Below are positions 8,395 to 17,437 of a stretch of DNA of 64,000 nt, in pieces (position 1 is the first letter of the stretch; every line of letters starts with the position of its first letter). The position numbers and the translations under genes were made by a program. This stretch comes from Marinomonas maritima (GTDB lineage Bacteria > Pseudomonadota > Gammaproteobacteria > Pseudomonadales > Marinomonadaceae), in the NCBI RefSeq assembly GCF_024435075.2, contig NZ_JAMZEG020000002.1, forward strand, positions 883,501 through 947,500. The letters run 5' to 3'. The notes beneath the pieces were generated by a model, which saw only the letters and a list, made by a program, of their open reading frames with translations, did not search any database and was not told the origin of the DNA.

Positions 8395-9918
8395 ATGTCA
8401 GAAAAACAACCAAATATCCTTTTTATTATGGCTGACCAATTGGCAACGTCTGCACTTCCCATCTATGGCAATTCTGTTGTAAAAACACCGCACTTAAGCT
8501 CGCTAGCAGAAGAAGGCGTTGTCTTTGACTCGGCCTACTGTAACAGTCCACTTTGCGCACCTTCGCGCTATGTTTTAATGACAGGACAGTTACCCAGTAA
8601 AATTGGCGCATATGACAATGCCGCCGATCTTTCTGCCGACATTCCAACCTTTGCCCATTATCTTCGCGAGCAGAATTACAAAACAGCCCTGTCTGGTAAA
8701 ATGCACTTTTGCGGACCAGACCAATTACATGGGTTTGAAGAAAGGCTTACCACTGATATCTATCCTGCCGATTATGGTTGGTTCCCTAATTGGGATGACC
8801 TTACAACGCGCCCTACTTGGTATCACAATATGTCATCCGTTACTCAAGCCGGCCCATGTATCCGTAGTAATCAATTAGATTTTGACGACGAAGTTGTGTT
8901 CCACGCTCAGCGTTATTTGTATGACTATGTAAGGCGCGATCAAGATCGACCATTTTGTCTGACAGTATCCATGACTCACCCTCATGATCCTTACGCAATT
9001 CCGCAAGAATATTGGGACAGATACAGTAACGACGACATTGAATTGCCTAAAATCAATATCAAAAAAGAAGACCAAGATCCTCATTCAGCTCGTCTACAAG
9101 AAGTATATGCTTATCACGATCAAGACATTAGCGAGCAAGAAATTAAAAATGCACGCAGGGCCTATTACGGAGCCATCAGTTACGTAGATGATAAAATCGG
9201 TTTGCTATTAAAAGCCCTAAAAGAAACAGGTCTGGATGACAATACCATCATTGTATTCTCTGGTGACCATGGCGACATGCTGGGTGAAAGAAATCTCTGG
9301 TATAAAATGTCATTTTTTGAAGGCTCTGCTCGAGTGCCAATGATAGTCCATGCACCAAAACGCTTTTCCGCTAAACGGGTTAAAGAATCGGTTTCTACCA
9401 TGGATTTACTACCGACTTTTCTTGAAATGGCAACCAATAGCCAACACCAAACTTACGCAATGCCAATCCAAGGCAAAAGCTTAATGCCACATATTGAAGG
9501 CCGGGGAAATGGGCATGATGAAGTGATTGGTGAATACTTCGGCGAAGGCGCAATCGCTCCACTTCTAATGATACGCAGAGCGCAATACAAATACGTTTAC
9601 TGTCATATAGACCCAGAGCAACTGTTTGACCTAGAAAATGATCCTGACGAGCTGAACAATCTTGCTGTTGACCCAAACTATGCGAACTTACTTGGCACCT
9701 TTAATAAAGAAGCTCTTGAGCGCTGGGACTCGAATTCCATGACACAAGATGTACTTATTAGCCAACGCCGTCGTCGTTTAATTGTAAAAGCCATGAACAA
9801 AGGTAAACGAATGACTTGGGATCACCAGCCCATTTTTGATAGTAGTGAAATGTACATGAGAAATCACATTGATCTAGATGACCTAGAAAGCCGATCTCGA
9901 TTTCCTAAAGTCGAGTAG
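8395..9918 (+). CDS. betC: Choline-sulfatase
   Basis: Cytosolic type I sulfatase that hydrolyses choline-O-sulfate to choline and sulfate, feeding glycine betaine synthesis and sulfur supply. The 507-residue protein begins without a signal peptide. Metal ligand Asp14 lies in FIMADQL. The sulfatase signature CAPSR contains Cys54, the residue converted to formylglycine in active enzymes, and SGDHGDMLGE supplies Asp291/His292. The C-terminal extension (RRRRLIVKAMNKGKR through DLESRSRFP) is the choline-sulfatase-specific domain. choX follows 40 bases later. The genes for choline oxidation (betA, betB) and regulator betI are not in this window. Confidence 0.96.
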   Translation: MSEKQPNILFIMADQLATSALPIYGNSVVKTPHLSSLAEEGVVFDSAYCNSPLCAPSRYVLMTGQLPSKIGAYDNAADLSADIPTFAHYLREQNYKTALSGKMHFCGPDQLHGFEERLTTDIYPADYGWFPNWDDLTTRPTWYHNMSSVTQAGPCIRSNQLDFDDEVVFHAQRYLYDYVRRDQDRPFCLTVSMTHPHDPYAIPQEYWDRYSNDDIELPKINIKKEDQDPHSARLQEVYAYHDQDISEQEIKNARRAYYGAISYVDDKIGLLLKALKETGLDDNTIIVFSGDHGDMLGERNLWYKMSFFEGSARVPMIVHAPKRFSAKRVKESVSTMDLLPTFLEMATNSQHQTYAMPIQGKSLMPHIEGRGNGHDEVIGEYFGEGAIAPLLMIRRAQYKYVYCHIDPEQLFDLENDPDELNNLAVDPNYANLLGTFNKEALERWDSNSMTQDVLISQRRRRLIVKAMNKGKRMTWDHQPIFDSSEMYMRNHIDLDDLESRSRFPKVE

Positions 9919-9958
9919 GCGTAATTTTAAAGCATCATTAAAAAATAGGAGCACGAGA

Positions 9959-10903
9959 ATGAAAGCACTTTCTTTCAGCAAAACAGGATTAAAAATAGTA
10001 AGTGTGGCGAGCCTACTTATCGGCAGTAGCCTTGCCCTATCCGCTGAACCTGAGCAATGTAAAAAAGTCACTTTTAGTGATCCTGGTTGGACTGATATCG
10101 GGGCAACAAATGGTGTAGCGACCACTTTATTGAAAGCAATGGGGTACGATACTCAGGTGTACCTCCTTAGCGTCCCCGTTGGCTTTGAAAGCTTGAAGAA
10201 TGGTGAAATTGACGCTTTCATGGGAAACTGGATGCCTGCCCAATCCGCTTTTATCGACAAATATGAAAACAATATCGATGTTGTTCGCACCAACTTAGAA
10301 GGCGTGAAATTCACCTTAGCGGTGCCTAACTATGTCTTTGATGCCGGCGTGACAGATTTTTCGGATTTGTCCAAATTTGGTAAAGAGTTCCGTCAGCGAA
10401 TCTATGGTATTGGTGCTGGCGCACCTGCAAATCAAAAGCTACAAACTATGATCGATACGAATGATTTTGGCTTAAAAGATTGGAAGGTGGTTGAGTCCGG
10501 TGAACAAGCGATGCTGTCACAGGTAACAAGAACGGTAAAGCGAGATAATTTCATTGTCTTTCTTGCTTGGGAACCACATCCAATGAACGTCAATTTTGAT
10601 CTAAAATACCTAAGTGGTGGCGACAAGTATTTTGGCCCAAATTTTGGTGGTGCAACTATTCGCACTTTAACTCGCAAAGGCTATGCGAACGAGTGTAAGA
10701 ATGTCAGCAAACTGCTCAGTAATTTGGAGTTTGGCTTAACCATGGAAAACGAAATAATCGGTTCTGAAGAAAAGCCTGAACAAGCGGCAGCAAGCTGGAT
10801 TAAAGCCCACCCAGAAGTATTAGATAAGTGGCTACAGGGTGTTACAACCTACCAGGGTCAACCAGCACTGCCTGCGGTTAAAAAGCAGCTTAGTGCTATG
10901 TAA
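9959..10903 (+). CDS. choX: Choline ABC transporter substrate-binding protein (ChoX-like, ProX family)
   Basis: Periplasmic binding protein of the OpuAC/ProX superfamily. It has a cleavable signal peptide (positively charged start, hydrophobic residues about 12-28, probable cut after ALSA near residue 29). Features matching choline-binding ChoX are the early DPGWTDIGATNG with an aromatic box tryptophan, GNWMPAQSAF, the tyrosine in VPNYVFDAG, and LAWEPHPMN with a further tryptophan. The 314-residue length is normal. It lies in an apparent two-gene operon with betC. The partner permease and ATPase genes (choW, choV) are absent here, so it must use subunits encoded elsewhere. Choline itself, or choline-O-sulfate, are the plausible ligands. 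Confidence 0.9.
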   Translation: MKALSFSKTGLKIVSVASLLIGSSLALSAEPEQCKKVTFSDPGWTDIGATNGVATTLLKAMGYDTQVYLLSVPVGFESLKNGEIDAFMGNWMPAQSAFIDKYENNIDVVRTNLEGVKFTLAVPNYVFDAGVTDFSDLSKFGKEFRQRIYGIGAGAPANQKLQTMIDTNDFGLKDWKVVESGEQAMLSQVTRTVKRDNFIVFLAWEPHPMNVNFDLKYLSGGDKYFGPNFGGATIRTLTRKGYANECKNVSKLLSNLEFGLTMENEIIGSEEKPEQAAASWIKAHPEVLDKWLQGVTTYQGQPALPAVKKQLSAM

Positions 10904-10934
10904 CTCAATTTTTCGTTTATTCAAATTTGAAATC

Positions 10935-10965
10935 AAAAAAACCGCATATTTTATGCGGTTTTTTT
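10935..10965. terminator. Bidirectional terminator between choX and queF
   Basis: A 14-bp stem made of an A/T tract plus ACCGCATA / TATGCGGT with a 3-base loop gives a long T run on both strands. It ends the betC-choX unit and the leftward yadG-yadH-queF unit. Confidence 0.85.
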
Positions 10966-10980
10966 ATTTTTATAACAATA

Positions 10981-11796
10981 TTACTGACGTGTTAAGCGAT
11001 CATTGCCCAATATAAGTGGAGCAGAAGAACGATAGGGATTGATATCCAAACCTCCGCGCCTTACGTATCGAGCATAAACCGTTAAACTCTCTGGCTGACA
11101 TTGCTGCATGATGTCGATAAAAATGCGTTCAACACATTGTTCATGGAAATCCGTATGTTCACGGAACGATACAATGTATTTGAGCAAACTTTCATGGAGT
11201 ATTTGTGAGCCTTTATAATCGATAAAAACAGACCCCCAATCTGGTTGATTAGTAACGGGGCAATTCGATTTTAAAAGATGGCTCACCAAGCGCTCTTCAA
11301 CAACACCAGAAAATGCATCAAGCGTCAGCAATCCAGCATTAGGGTGATATTCTGTAATATCAACGTCTAGGTCATCGATACAGTAATCTGGCGTCAAAAC
11401 AACAAGAGAAGCCATTGAATCAACATCACGAATGATCACAGTGACGTCAGCACCAGCGGCCTTTGAAAGATCTTTTTCAAGAATGGCCTGTACATCTTCA
11501 GTCGAGTCATAGCGCATTTGATTTAGCGAGTTCAAATACAATTTAAACGATTTAGACTCAATGATATTTGGCGAGTCACAAGGTAAACGAAATTCAGCCA
11601 AAGCAACCACGGGCTTCCCTTTCAAATTTAACCACGACAGCTCATAAGCATTCCAAACATCTTCGCCATAAAAAGGAAGCCGTTCAGACGCAATGCCCAT
11701 TTCAGACCATTTATCCACTCTTGCAATGGGGTAAAGCAACCCTGAATCGTACTCAGAAACATAGTCTGTTTGCTGACCTAAGGGTAAAAATCCCAT
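10981..11796 (-). CDS. queF: NADPH-dependent 7-cyano-7-deazaguanine reductase (preQ0 reductase)
   Basis: Reduces preQ0 to preQ1 in the cytosol during queuosine tRNA modification. At 271 residues it is the long two-domain tunnel-fold form of gammaproteobacteria. The catalytic pair is visible in SNCPVTNQPDWGS: nucleophile Cys179 and proton donor Asp186. The substrate-binding part with SKSFKLYLNS, in the first half, is typical. It starts 12 bases after the yadH stop and may be part of that transcript. queC and queE lie about 30 kb away in the same window. Confidence 0.95.
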   Translation of the reverse strand: MGFLPLGQQTDYVSEYDSGLLYPIARVDKWSEMGIASERLPFYGEDVWNAYELSWLNLKGKPVVALAEFRLPCDSPNIIESKSFKLYLNSLNQMRYDSTEDVQAILEKDLSKAAGADVTVIIRDVDSMASLVVLTPDYCIDDLDVDITEYHPNAGLLTLDAFSGVVEERLVSHLLKSNCPVTNQPDWGSVFIDYKGSQILHESLLKYIVSFREHTDFHEQCVERIFIDIMQQCQPESLTVYARYVRRGGLDINPYRSSAPLILGNDRLTRQ

Positions 11797-11808
11797 ATAA
11801 CACTTTCC

Positions 11809-12582
11809 TCAGTTTCTAATGCCTTTGCCTTGATTAAGCAAACGCAAACTATACCAAAACAATACAACAATAAATGAACTTACAATAACAAGCGCCCAAT
11901 ATACATTAATATCAGACACCCCTAAAACACCGTAGCGAAATGCATTAACCATATATAAAACAGGGTTTAATAACGAAACCGATTGCCAAAAAGTTGGGAG
12001 TAAATCGATCGAGTAAAAAACACCGCCCAAATACGTTAACGGCGTTAGGATAAAAGTAGGAACGATCGATACATCATCAAAACTTCGTGCGTAAATGCCA
12101 TTAATAAAACCACCCAGTGAAAACATAATCGCGGTTAAAAATACCACTAAAACTGTGATAAATAAGCTTTCTAATGCCAAGTGCGTGAAAAACAAAGACA
12201 ATACGGTTACGACTAAGCCAACAAGCAGACCTCGCGCAACACCACCCAAAACATACCCCACCAAAATAATCCAATTAGGTGTAGGTGAAACCAACAGCTC
12301 CTGAATGCTATGTTGAAATTTTGCAGAAAAAAACGATGAAGACACATTTGAATAAGAGTTGGTGATAACCGACATCATGATCAAACCAGGAACGATATAT
12401 TGCATATAACTAAAGCCGCCCATTTCGCCGATACGGTCACCTATTAAGTTACCAAAAATAGCAAAATATAATGTCATTGTAATAGCGGGCGGCAATAAGG
12501 TTTGTGGCCATATACGAGTAAACCGACGAATTTCTTTGATTAAAATTGTATAAAACGCAATCCAAATTTCGGAGTTTTTCAT
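11809..12582 (-). CDS. yadH: ABC-2 type transporter permease YadH
   Basis: Membrane subunit of an ABC exporter. It has six predicted hydrophobic segments over 257 residues with the ABC-2 signature region (QYIVPGLIMMSVI, then LYMVNAFRYGVLG near the C-terminus). It pairs with the ATPase gene four bases upstream. The E. coli YadGH homologue is an exporter of unknown substrate. The stop is followed by queF after 12 bases. Confidence 0.88.
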   Translation of the reverse strand: MKNSEIWIAFYTILIKEIRRFTRIWPQTLLPPAITMTLYFAIFGNLIGDRIGEMGGFSYMQYIVPGLIMMSVITNSYSNVSSSFFSAKFQHSIQELLVSPTPNWIILVGYVLGGVARGLLVGLVVTVLSLFFTHLALESLFITVLVVFLTAIMFSLGGFINGIYARSFDDVSIVPTFILTPLTYLGGVFYSIDLLPTFWQSVSLLNPVLYMVNAFRYGVLGVSDINVYWALVIVSSFIVVLFWYSLRLLNQGKGIRN

Positions 12583-12586
12583 CTAC

Positions 12587-13501
12587 CTACCCTTTAATTA
12601 ATTTAACGAAGAGCTCTTCGAGTCGATTAGATTTATTACGCATGCTGACGACATTCACTGAAATCGCATCCAGCGCGTTGAAAATGGTGTTAATCGATTG
12701 CCCTTTTACTACTTCAACTTCAATAGAGCTGGCATCTTTACTTAGCGACACTCCAAAACCAGGCAAACGCCAACCATCAGGAAGATTACTATCGAGATCC
12801 AAAATAAACGTTTCTTGATTCAACGTTTTCAATAAAGCTTTTACGCTGGTATTTTCAACAATTTCACCATCATTTATAATGGCGATATTTCGACATAATT
12901 GCTCTGCTTCTTCCAAGTAATGGGTTGTCAGAATAATTGTCGTTCCCTGCTCATTTAATGTTTTTATAAATTCCCACATAGATCTGCGTAACTCTATATC
13001 GACGCCGGCAGTGGGTTCGTCTAGGATAAGCACATCGGGTTCATGAACCAGCGCCCTCGCTATCATTAATCGTCGTTTCATTCCGCCAGACAGCATACGA
13101 GACTGAACGTCTTTTTTATCCCACAAATCCAATTGCTTTAAATACTTTTCTGCACGCTTAGCTGCCACGGACTTACTGATTCCATAAAAGCCAGCCTGAG
13201 TAGCCACAACATTAAATACAGTCTCAAAAACATTAAAATTAAATTCTTGAGGCACTACTCCTAAATGTTTTTTCGCAGAGGCAAAATCCTTATCAATGTC
13301 CGTACCAAAAATAGACACCTTGCCTGACGTTTTATTCACTAAAGAGCACAAAATACCAATCGTTGTCGACTTGCCTGCACCATTAGGGCCAAGCAATGCA
13401 AAAAAATCGCCTTTCTCAACTTTGAGATCAATACCTTTTAATGCTTCAAAGCCGCCTTCATAGCGCTTTTTAAGGTCACTAATTTCGATTGCATATGTCA
13501 T
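12587..13501 (-). CDS. yadG: ABC transporter ATP-binding protein YadG
   Basis: Cytosolic ATPase subunit paired with YadH. Walker A GPNGAGKST lies at residues 38-46, the Q-loop in VVPQEFNF, the signature LSGGM at 137-141, and Walker B VLILDEP at 157-163, followed by the switch histidine in ILTTHYLEEAEQL. A roughly 80-residue C-terminal extension follows the ABC domain. The protein is 304 residues long. It is the first gene of the leftward unit; the opposite-strand neighbour starts 61 bases away, so the promoters are divergent. Confidence 0.93.
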   Translation of the reverse strand: MTYAIEISDLKKRYEGGFEALKGIDLKVEKGDFFALLGPNGAGKSTTIGILCSLVNKTSGKVSIFGTDIDKDFASAKKHLGVVPQEFNFNVFETVFNVVATQAGFYGISKSVAAKRAEKYLKQLDLWDKKDVQSRMLSGGMKRRLMIARALVHEPDVLILDEPTAGVDIELRRSMWEFIKTLNEQGTTIILTTHYLEEAEQLCRNIAIINDGEIVENTSVKALLKTLNQETFILDLDSNLPDGWRLPGFGVSLSKDASSIEVEVVKGQSINTIFNALDAISVNVVSMRNKSNRLEELFVKLIKG

Positions 13502-13562
13502 AATTAAAGTTCTCGTACGGCAAAAGCCGACTATATAGTTACTTATTTGAATAGGGTTTTAC

Positions 13563-13970
13563 GTGGAATCACGCACACAACACATACTTGACGCTTTCGA
13601 TGATTTGCGTCATCGCATTGCAGAGCACGCTCCTTTTGATCAGCCAGATTTGGCAGAAGAAGAAATAGACTTCTTAGAAAGGTGGGATGACCTGAAAAAT
13701 AAAATTCAGGAAAATACCCATGATTATACGTTTGATGCCCAAGAAATATTATCACGCTTCATACGATGCTACGCAAACCTAGTCCCGCTAGTAAAGAGAG
13801 AGCTACTATGGTTTGTTGGTGGCGAGTGCCTACACTTTCTAGGCGATGAGGAAATATCTCTTTATCAGCAATTGGAAGACCATTTGTACGAGCTAGACAG
13901 TCAAAACAAAAGTTATGATATTTCCAAAGAAATTAACGCATTACGCGACACTCCAACTCAAATGCATTAA
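13563..13970 (+). CDS. PA2817-like conserved hypothetical protein
   Basis: A 135-residue acidic protein without signal peptide or membrane segment. From memory it resembles the uncharacterised PA2817 family of Pseudomonas and relatives (RELLWFVGGECLHFLGDEEI in the C-terminal half is the recognisable part). Function is unknown. The start is GTG, with only a weak purine stretch upstream. It stands divergently from yadG and convergent to fabF. The sequence looks wholly alpha-helical. Confidence 0.7.
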   Translation: MESRTQHILDAFDDLRHRIAEHAPFDQPDLAEEEIDFLERWDDLKNKIQENTHDYTFDAQEILSRFIRCYANLVPLVKRELLWFVGGECLHFLGDEEISLYQQLEDHLYELDSQNKSYDISKEINALRDTPTQMH

Positions 13971-13978
13971 AGAGAATA

Positions 13979-14006
13979 AAATGGGCGAAATCAAACTCGC
14001 CCATTT
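13979..14006. terminator. Terminator shared by fabF and the PA2817-like gene
   Basis: A 10-bp stem (AAATGGGCGA / TCGCCCATTT) with an 8-base loop. The T-rich tail is better on the minus strand (TTTTATT), so it mainly serves the fab operon; on the plus strand the tail is short. Confidence 0.7.
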
Positions 14007-14011
14007 ACCTT

Positions 14012-15253
14012 CTAAGGCATTTTCTTAAAAACTAACGTTCCATTCGTACCACCAAAGCCAAATGAATTGTTCAAGACAACCTCTATTTTACGCTTTTGTG
14101 GTGTAATCGGAACATAATTTAAATCACAGCCATCACTGGGTTCTGCTAAGTTAATCGTTGGTGGTGCGACTTGATCTCGAATAGCTAAAATAGAAAAAAT
14201 CGATTCTACCGCACCAGATGCACCCAATAGATGCCCTATCATAGATTTAGTAGAGCTTATTGCAACATCTGAGGCAAAATCCCCCATGAGGGCTTTCACC
14301 GCTTGAGTTTCTGCTAAATCACCTGCAGGTGTTGATGTACCATGAGCATTAATATAATCAACATCTTGGGGATTAAGGTTCGCATCTTTTAATGCAGCAC
14401 TCATTGCTGACGCTGCACCCTCTCCACTCTCTGGCGGAGCGGTAATATGATGTGCATCATCGCTCATCCCAAAGCCAACCAGCTCTGCGTATATTTTTGC
14501 GCCACGAGCGACTGCATGCTCAAATTCTTCTAGAACCAAGATACCAGCACCATCCCCCATAACAAAGCCATCACGATCTTTATCCCATGGACGACTTGCT
14601 GTTTTATGATCATCATTACGGGTAGACAATGCTCTAGCGGCTCCAAAGCCACCAATACCTAACGGTGTAATCGCCATCTCTGCACCGCCAGCAATCATCA
14701 CATCTGCATCGCCATAAGCAATCATACGACCTGCCATGCCAATATTATGAGTACCTGTTGTACAAGCAGTAACAATTGAAATGTTAGGGCCTTTAAAACC
14801 AAAACGTATAGCAACATGACCAGAAATCATATTAATAATCGCGCCTGGAACAAAAAATGGAGAAATACGTTTTGGACCAGATTCATTCAATAGTTCTAGG
14901 TTTTTTTCGATCATCGGCAAACCGCCAATACCAGAACCTATTGCACAGCCAACACGACTTAAATCTGCACTATCAGCATTTAAATCAGCATCTTCCAATG
15001 CCTGTACAGCGGAAGCGATGCCATATTGAATGAAAAGATCCATTTTGCGAGCTTCTTTTACGCTCATATATTGAGTCGCATCAAAGTTATTTACTTGAGC
15101 CGCAAAACGAGTGGAAAATTGGCTAGCGTCAAAAGAAGTGATCTCCGATACACCGCTCTTGCCTTCCAATATATTATCCCACGTATCTTTCACGTTATTG
15201 CCAAGGGGTGTCACCATTCCCATTCCTGTGACTACAACCCGACGACGAGACAT
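14012..15253 (-). CDS. fabF: Beta-ketoacyl-ACP synthase II
   Basis: Condensing enzyme of type II fatty acid elongation, also responsible for temperature control of unsaturated chain length. The 413-residue thiolase-fold protein has the Cys-His-His triad: Cys164 in VTACTTGTHN, the histidine of NAHGTSTPAGD near residue 304 and that of IGHLLGASGAVE near 341. It is the final gene of plsX-fabD-fabG-acpP-fabF, separated from acpP by a hairpin. Unlike in many relatives, no pabC or mltG gene follows; the next gene is on the opposite strand. Confidence 0.97.
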   Translation of the reverse strand: MSRRRVVVTGMGMVTPLGNNVKDTWDNILEGKSGVSEITSFDASQFSTRFAAQVNNFDATQYMSVKEARKMDLFIQYGIASAVQALEDADLNADSADLSRVGCAIGSGIGGLPMIEKNLELLNESGPKRISPFFVPGAIINMISGHVAIRFGFKGPNISIVTACTTGTHNIGMAGRMIAYGDADVMIAGGAEMAITPLGIGGFGAARALSTRNDDHKTASRPWDKDRDGFVMGDGAGILVLEEFEHAVARGAKIYAELVGFGMSDDAHHITAPPESGEGAASAMSAALKDANLNPQDVDYINAHGTSTPAGDLAETQAVKALMGDFASDVAISSTKSMIGHLLGASGAVESIFSILAIRDQVAPPTINLAEPSDGCDLNYVPITPQKRKIEVVLNNSFGFGGTNGTLVFKKMP

Positions 15254-15302
15254 AAGATTCCTCCAACAATTCGCCCCAAAACGCTTCTAGGACTATTAAT
15301 AA

Positions 15303-15336
15303 GAAAAGCCGCTGTAACGAATACAAGCGGCTTTTC
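15303..15336 (-). terminator. Intercistronic hairpin between acpP and fabF
   Basis: An 11-bp stem (GAAAAGCCGCT / AGCGGCTTTTC), 12-base loop, followed on the minus strand by a short T-containing tail (TTTTCTTATT). It is likely a partial terminator or 3'-end stabiliser that lets acpP transcript exceed fabF transcript. Confidence 0.6.
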
Positions 15337-15359
15337 GGGAAACTCAGTTCACTAATATA

Positions 15360-15593
15360 TTACAAGTTAGCGTTTATATAATCGTTCGCTGCTTGCACGG
15401 TAGTGATTTTCTCAGCTTCTTCATCAGGAATTTCAGTATCAAATTCCTCTTCAAGAGCCATTACCAACTCAACTGTGTCTAGGGAATCTGCACCTAGGTC
15501 ATCAACGAAAGAGGCTGAATTAACAACATCTTCTTCTTTAACACCTAGTTGTTCACAAACGATTTTTTTAACGCGTTCTTCAATGCTACTCAT
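15360..15593 (-). CDS. acpP: Acyl carrier protein
   Basis: Small acidic carrier of growing acyl chains for fatty acid, lipid A and lipoate synthesis. The 77 residues include the DSL motif in DDLGADSLDTVELVMALEEEF, where Ser37 receives 4'-phosphopantetheine. Helices II and III are strongly acidic as usual. It sits between fabG and fabF with its own probable promoter and a downstream hairpin, consistent with the high expression known for this gene. Confidence 0.98.
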   Translation of the reverse strand: MSSIEERVKKIVCEQLGVKEEDVVNSASFVDDLGADSLDTVELVMALEEEFDTEIPDEEAEKITTVQAANDYINANL

Positions 15594-15635
15594 TAGAAGT
15601 TCCTACTCTACTCATTAACAGCTCAGTGTGAGCAT

Positions 15636-15641
15636 ATTATA
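15636..15641 (-). promoter_or_regulatory. acpP: Probable acpP promoter (-10 element)
   Basis: A perfect TATAAT on the minus strand, 43 bases before the acpP start, in the 133-base fabG-acpP gap. The -35 region is not convincing, so this is tentative. Confidence 0.4.
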
Positions 15642-15726
15642 AAAATTCGATCACCAAAAAAAGTGTGATTCTCGACATGAACCGGAAATGTATTTTCGTT
15701 GAATTAAACATAAAATTCAACTCAAA

Positions 15727-16461
15727 TTACGACATATACATACCACCATTGACATGTAATGTTTCACCGGTGATGTAAGCAGCGCCTTGCGACGCCAAAA
15801 ATGCGACTGCCGCCGCAATTTCTTCTGGTTGACCAAGGCGAGACGCTGGCACTTTTTCGACCAATTTGGTCTTCTGCTCTTCAGGTAACACCTTCGTCAT
15901 ATCTGTTTCAATGAACCCAGGAGCAACACAGTTTACTGTGATACCACGAGACCCAATCTCTGCCGCCAAAGAACGGCTGAAGCCTTCTAAACCAGCTTTA
16001 GCTGCAGAATAATTTGTTTGTCCGCCGTTGCCCATAGAGCCAACAACCGAACTGATGCTAATAACTCGACCGAATTTTGCTTTAGTCATTCCGCGTAAGC
16101 AAGCTTTTGTCACACGAAAAACAGAAGTTAAGTTGGTATTAATAACTTGATCCCACTCATCTTCTTTCATGCGCATCATTAAATTATCGCGGGTAATGCC
16201 GGCATTGTTAACCAAAACCGTTGGTGCACCGCACTCTGCGGTAATAGCTTTAATCACCACATCAACGGACTCACTAGAGGACACATCCAAAACCCAGCCC
16301 CTACCATTGCTCCCTAAGTAATCACTAATGCTTTGCGCGCCAGACTCACTTGTCGCCGTGCCAATGACAGTTGCACCTTGCTCAACAAGCGCAAGCGCAA
16401 TCGCTTTACCTATGCCACGAGTAGCGCCAGTCACTAACGCTATTTTTCCTTCAAGACTCAT
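15727..16461 (-). CDS. fabG: 3-oxoacyl-ACP reductase
   Basis: NADPH-dependent reductase of the elongation cycle; a short-chain dehydrogenase of 244 residues. The cofactor loop TGATRGIGKA is at residues 11-20, NNAG at 85-88, and the Ser138-Tyr151-Lys155 triad in ISISSVVG and NYSAAKAG. I chose the ATG that gives MSLEGKIALVTG because GGAGAC precedes it at good spacing and it matches the family N-terminus. A further 21 codons upstream are open but unlike the family. It lies between fabD and acpP. Confidence 0.97.
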   Translation of the reverse strand: MSLEGKIALVTGATRGIGKAIALALVEQGATVIGTATSESGAQSISDYLGSNGRGWVLDVSSSESVDVVIKAITAECGAPTVLVNNAGITRDNLMMRMKEDEWDQVINTNLTSVFRVTKACLRGMTKAKFGRVISISSVVGSMGNGGQTNYSAAKAGLEGFSRSLAAEIGSRGITVNCVAPGFIETDMTKVLPEEQKTKLVEKVPASRLGQPEEIAAAVAFLASQGAAYITGETLHVNGGMYMS

Positions 16462-16501
16462 ACTTGTCTCCAACGATTTATTACAAATATATAAAACAGA
16501 A

Positions 16502-17425
16502 TTAGGCAGACAGCGCCGCTTCAAATGCTAACAAATCACCCAGAGATGACGTATTCAACCCTTTAATAATTCGCTTATTTAATCCACTCAATACTTTACC
16601 AGGACCGCACTCTACTGTTGCAGTAATGCCTAGTTCAGAAAGCAAGGCAATAGATTGAGTCCACAGCACAGGCTCACTTAACTGAGACACCAAATTCACT
16701 TTAATAACAGCAGGGTCAGAAACAGCTTGAGCAGTTACATTTTGAATTAAGGTACAAGTTGGCACGCTAAACGCTATAGATTCTAATTTCTCAGCCAGTT
16801 TTATACCGGCTGGAATCATCAGTTCACAGTGCGAGGGCACACTAACAGGTAGAGGCAATGCTCGTTTAGCCCCAGCTTCCTTCGCATTTACCATCGCTTC
16901 TTCAACTGCTGCAACATGACCAGCAATAACAACCTGCCCCGGAGAATTAAAGTTCACTGCGCTAACAATACCAGAAACAGAATCGCATGCAGCAATCACT
17001 TTATTATCATCAAGACCTATAATCGCTGCCATTGCGCCTTCGCCAGCGGGCACGGCTTGAAGCATGTATTCACCTCGTAACTTAACCAGCGCTATAGCAT
17101 CGGTAAAAGCAATAACACCAGCACAAACTAGCGCTGAGTATTCGCCTAAACTATGGCCAGCAACATAAGCTGGTTTAAGACCGCCCTGTTGTTCCCATAG
17201 GCGCCACAGCGCGACGCTTGCGGCCAAGAGAGCTGGTTGAGTTTTGTCTGTCTGGCCAAGCTGCTCAGCGTCATTCTGTACTAGACTCCATAAGTCATAA
17301 CCCAGAATCGCCGACGCTTCCGAAAAAGTTCGTTCTATTATGTCATGCTTTTCTGCTAAATCAGCCAGCATGCCCAATTGCTGAGAGCCCTGACCGGGAA
17401 AAACAAAAGCTAATGTATTGCTCAT
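16502..17425 (-). CDS. fabD: Malonyl-CoA:ACP transacylase
   Basis: Transfers malonyl from CoA to ACP for fatty acid synthesis. The 307-residue hydrolase-fold protein starts with LAFVFPGQGSQ and carries the nucleophile Ser92 in GHSLGEYSA. The partner histidine lies in VPSHCELM near residue 200. It directly follows plsX with a 12-base gap; the fabH gene found between these two in E. coli is missing. Confidence 0.97.
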   Translation of the reverse strand: MSNTLAFVFPGQGSQQLGMLADLAEKHDIIERTFSEASAILGYDLWSLVQNDAEQLGQTDKTQPALLAASVALWRLWEQQGGLKPAYVAGHSLGEYSALVCAGVIAFTDAIALVKLRGEYMLQAVPAGEGAMAAIIGLDDNKVIAACDSVSGIVSAVNFNSPGQVVIAGHVAAVEEAMVNAKEAGAKRALPLPVSVPSHCELMIPAGIKLAEKLESIAFSVPTCTLIQNVTAQAVSDPAVIKVNLVSQLSEPVLWTQSIALLSELGITATVECGPGKVLSGLNKRIIKGLNTSSLGDLLAFEAALSA

Positions 17426-17437
17426 TTAATCTCCTAA

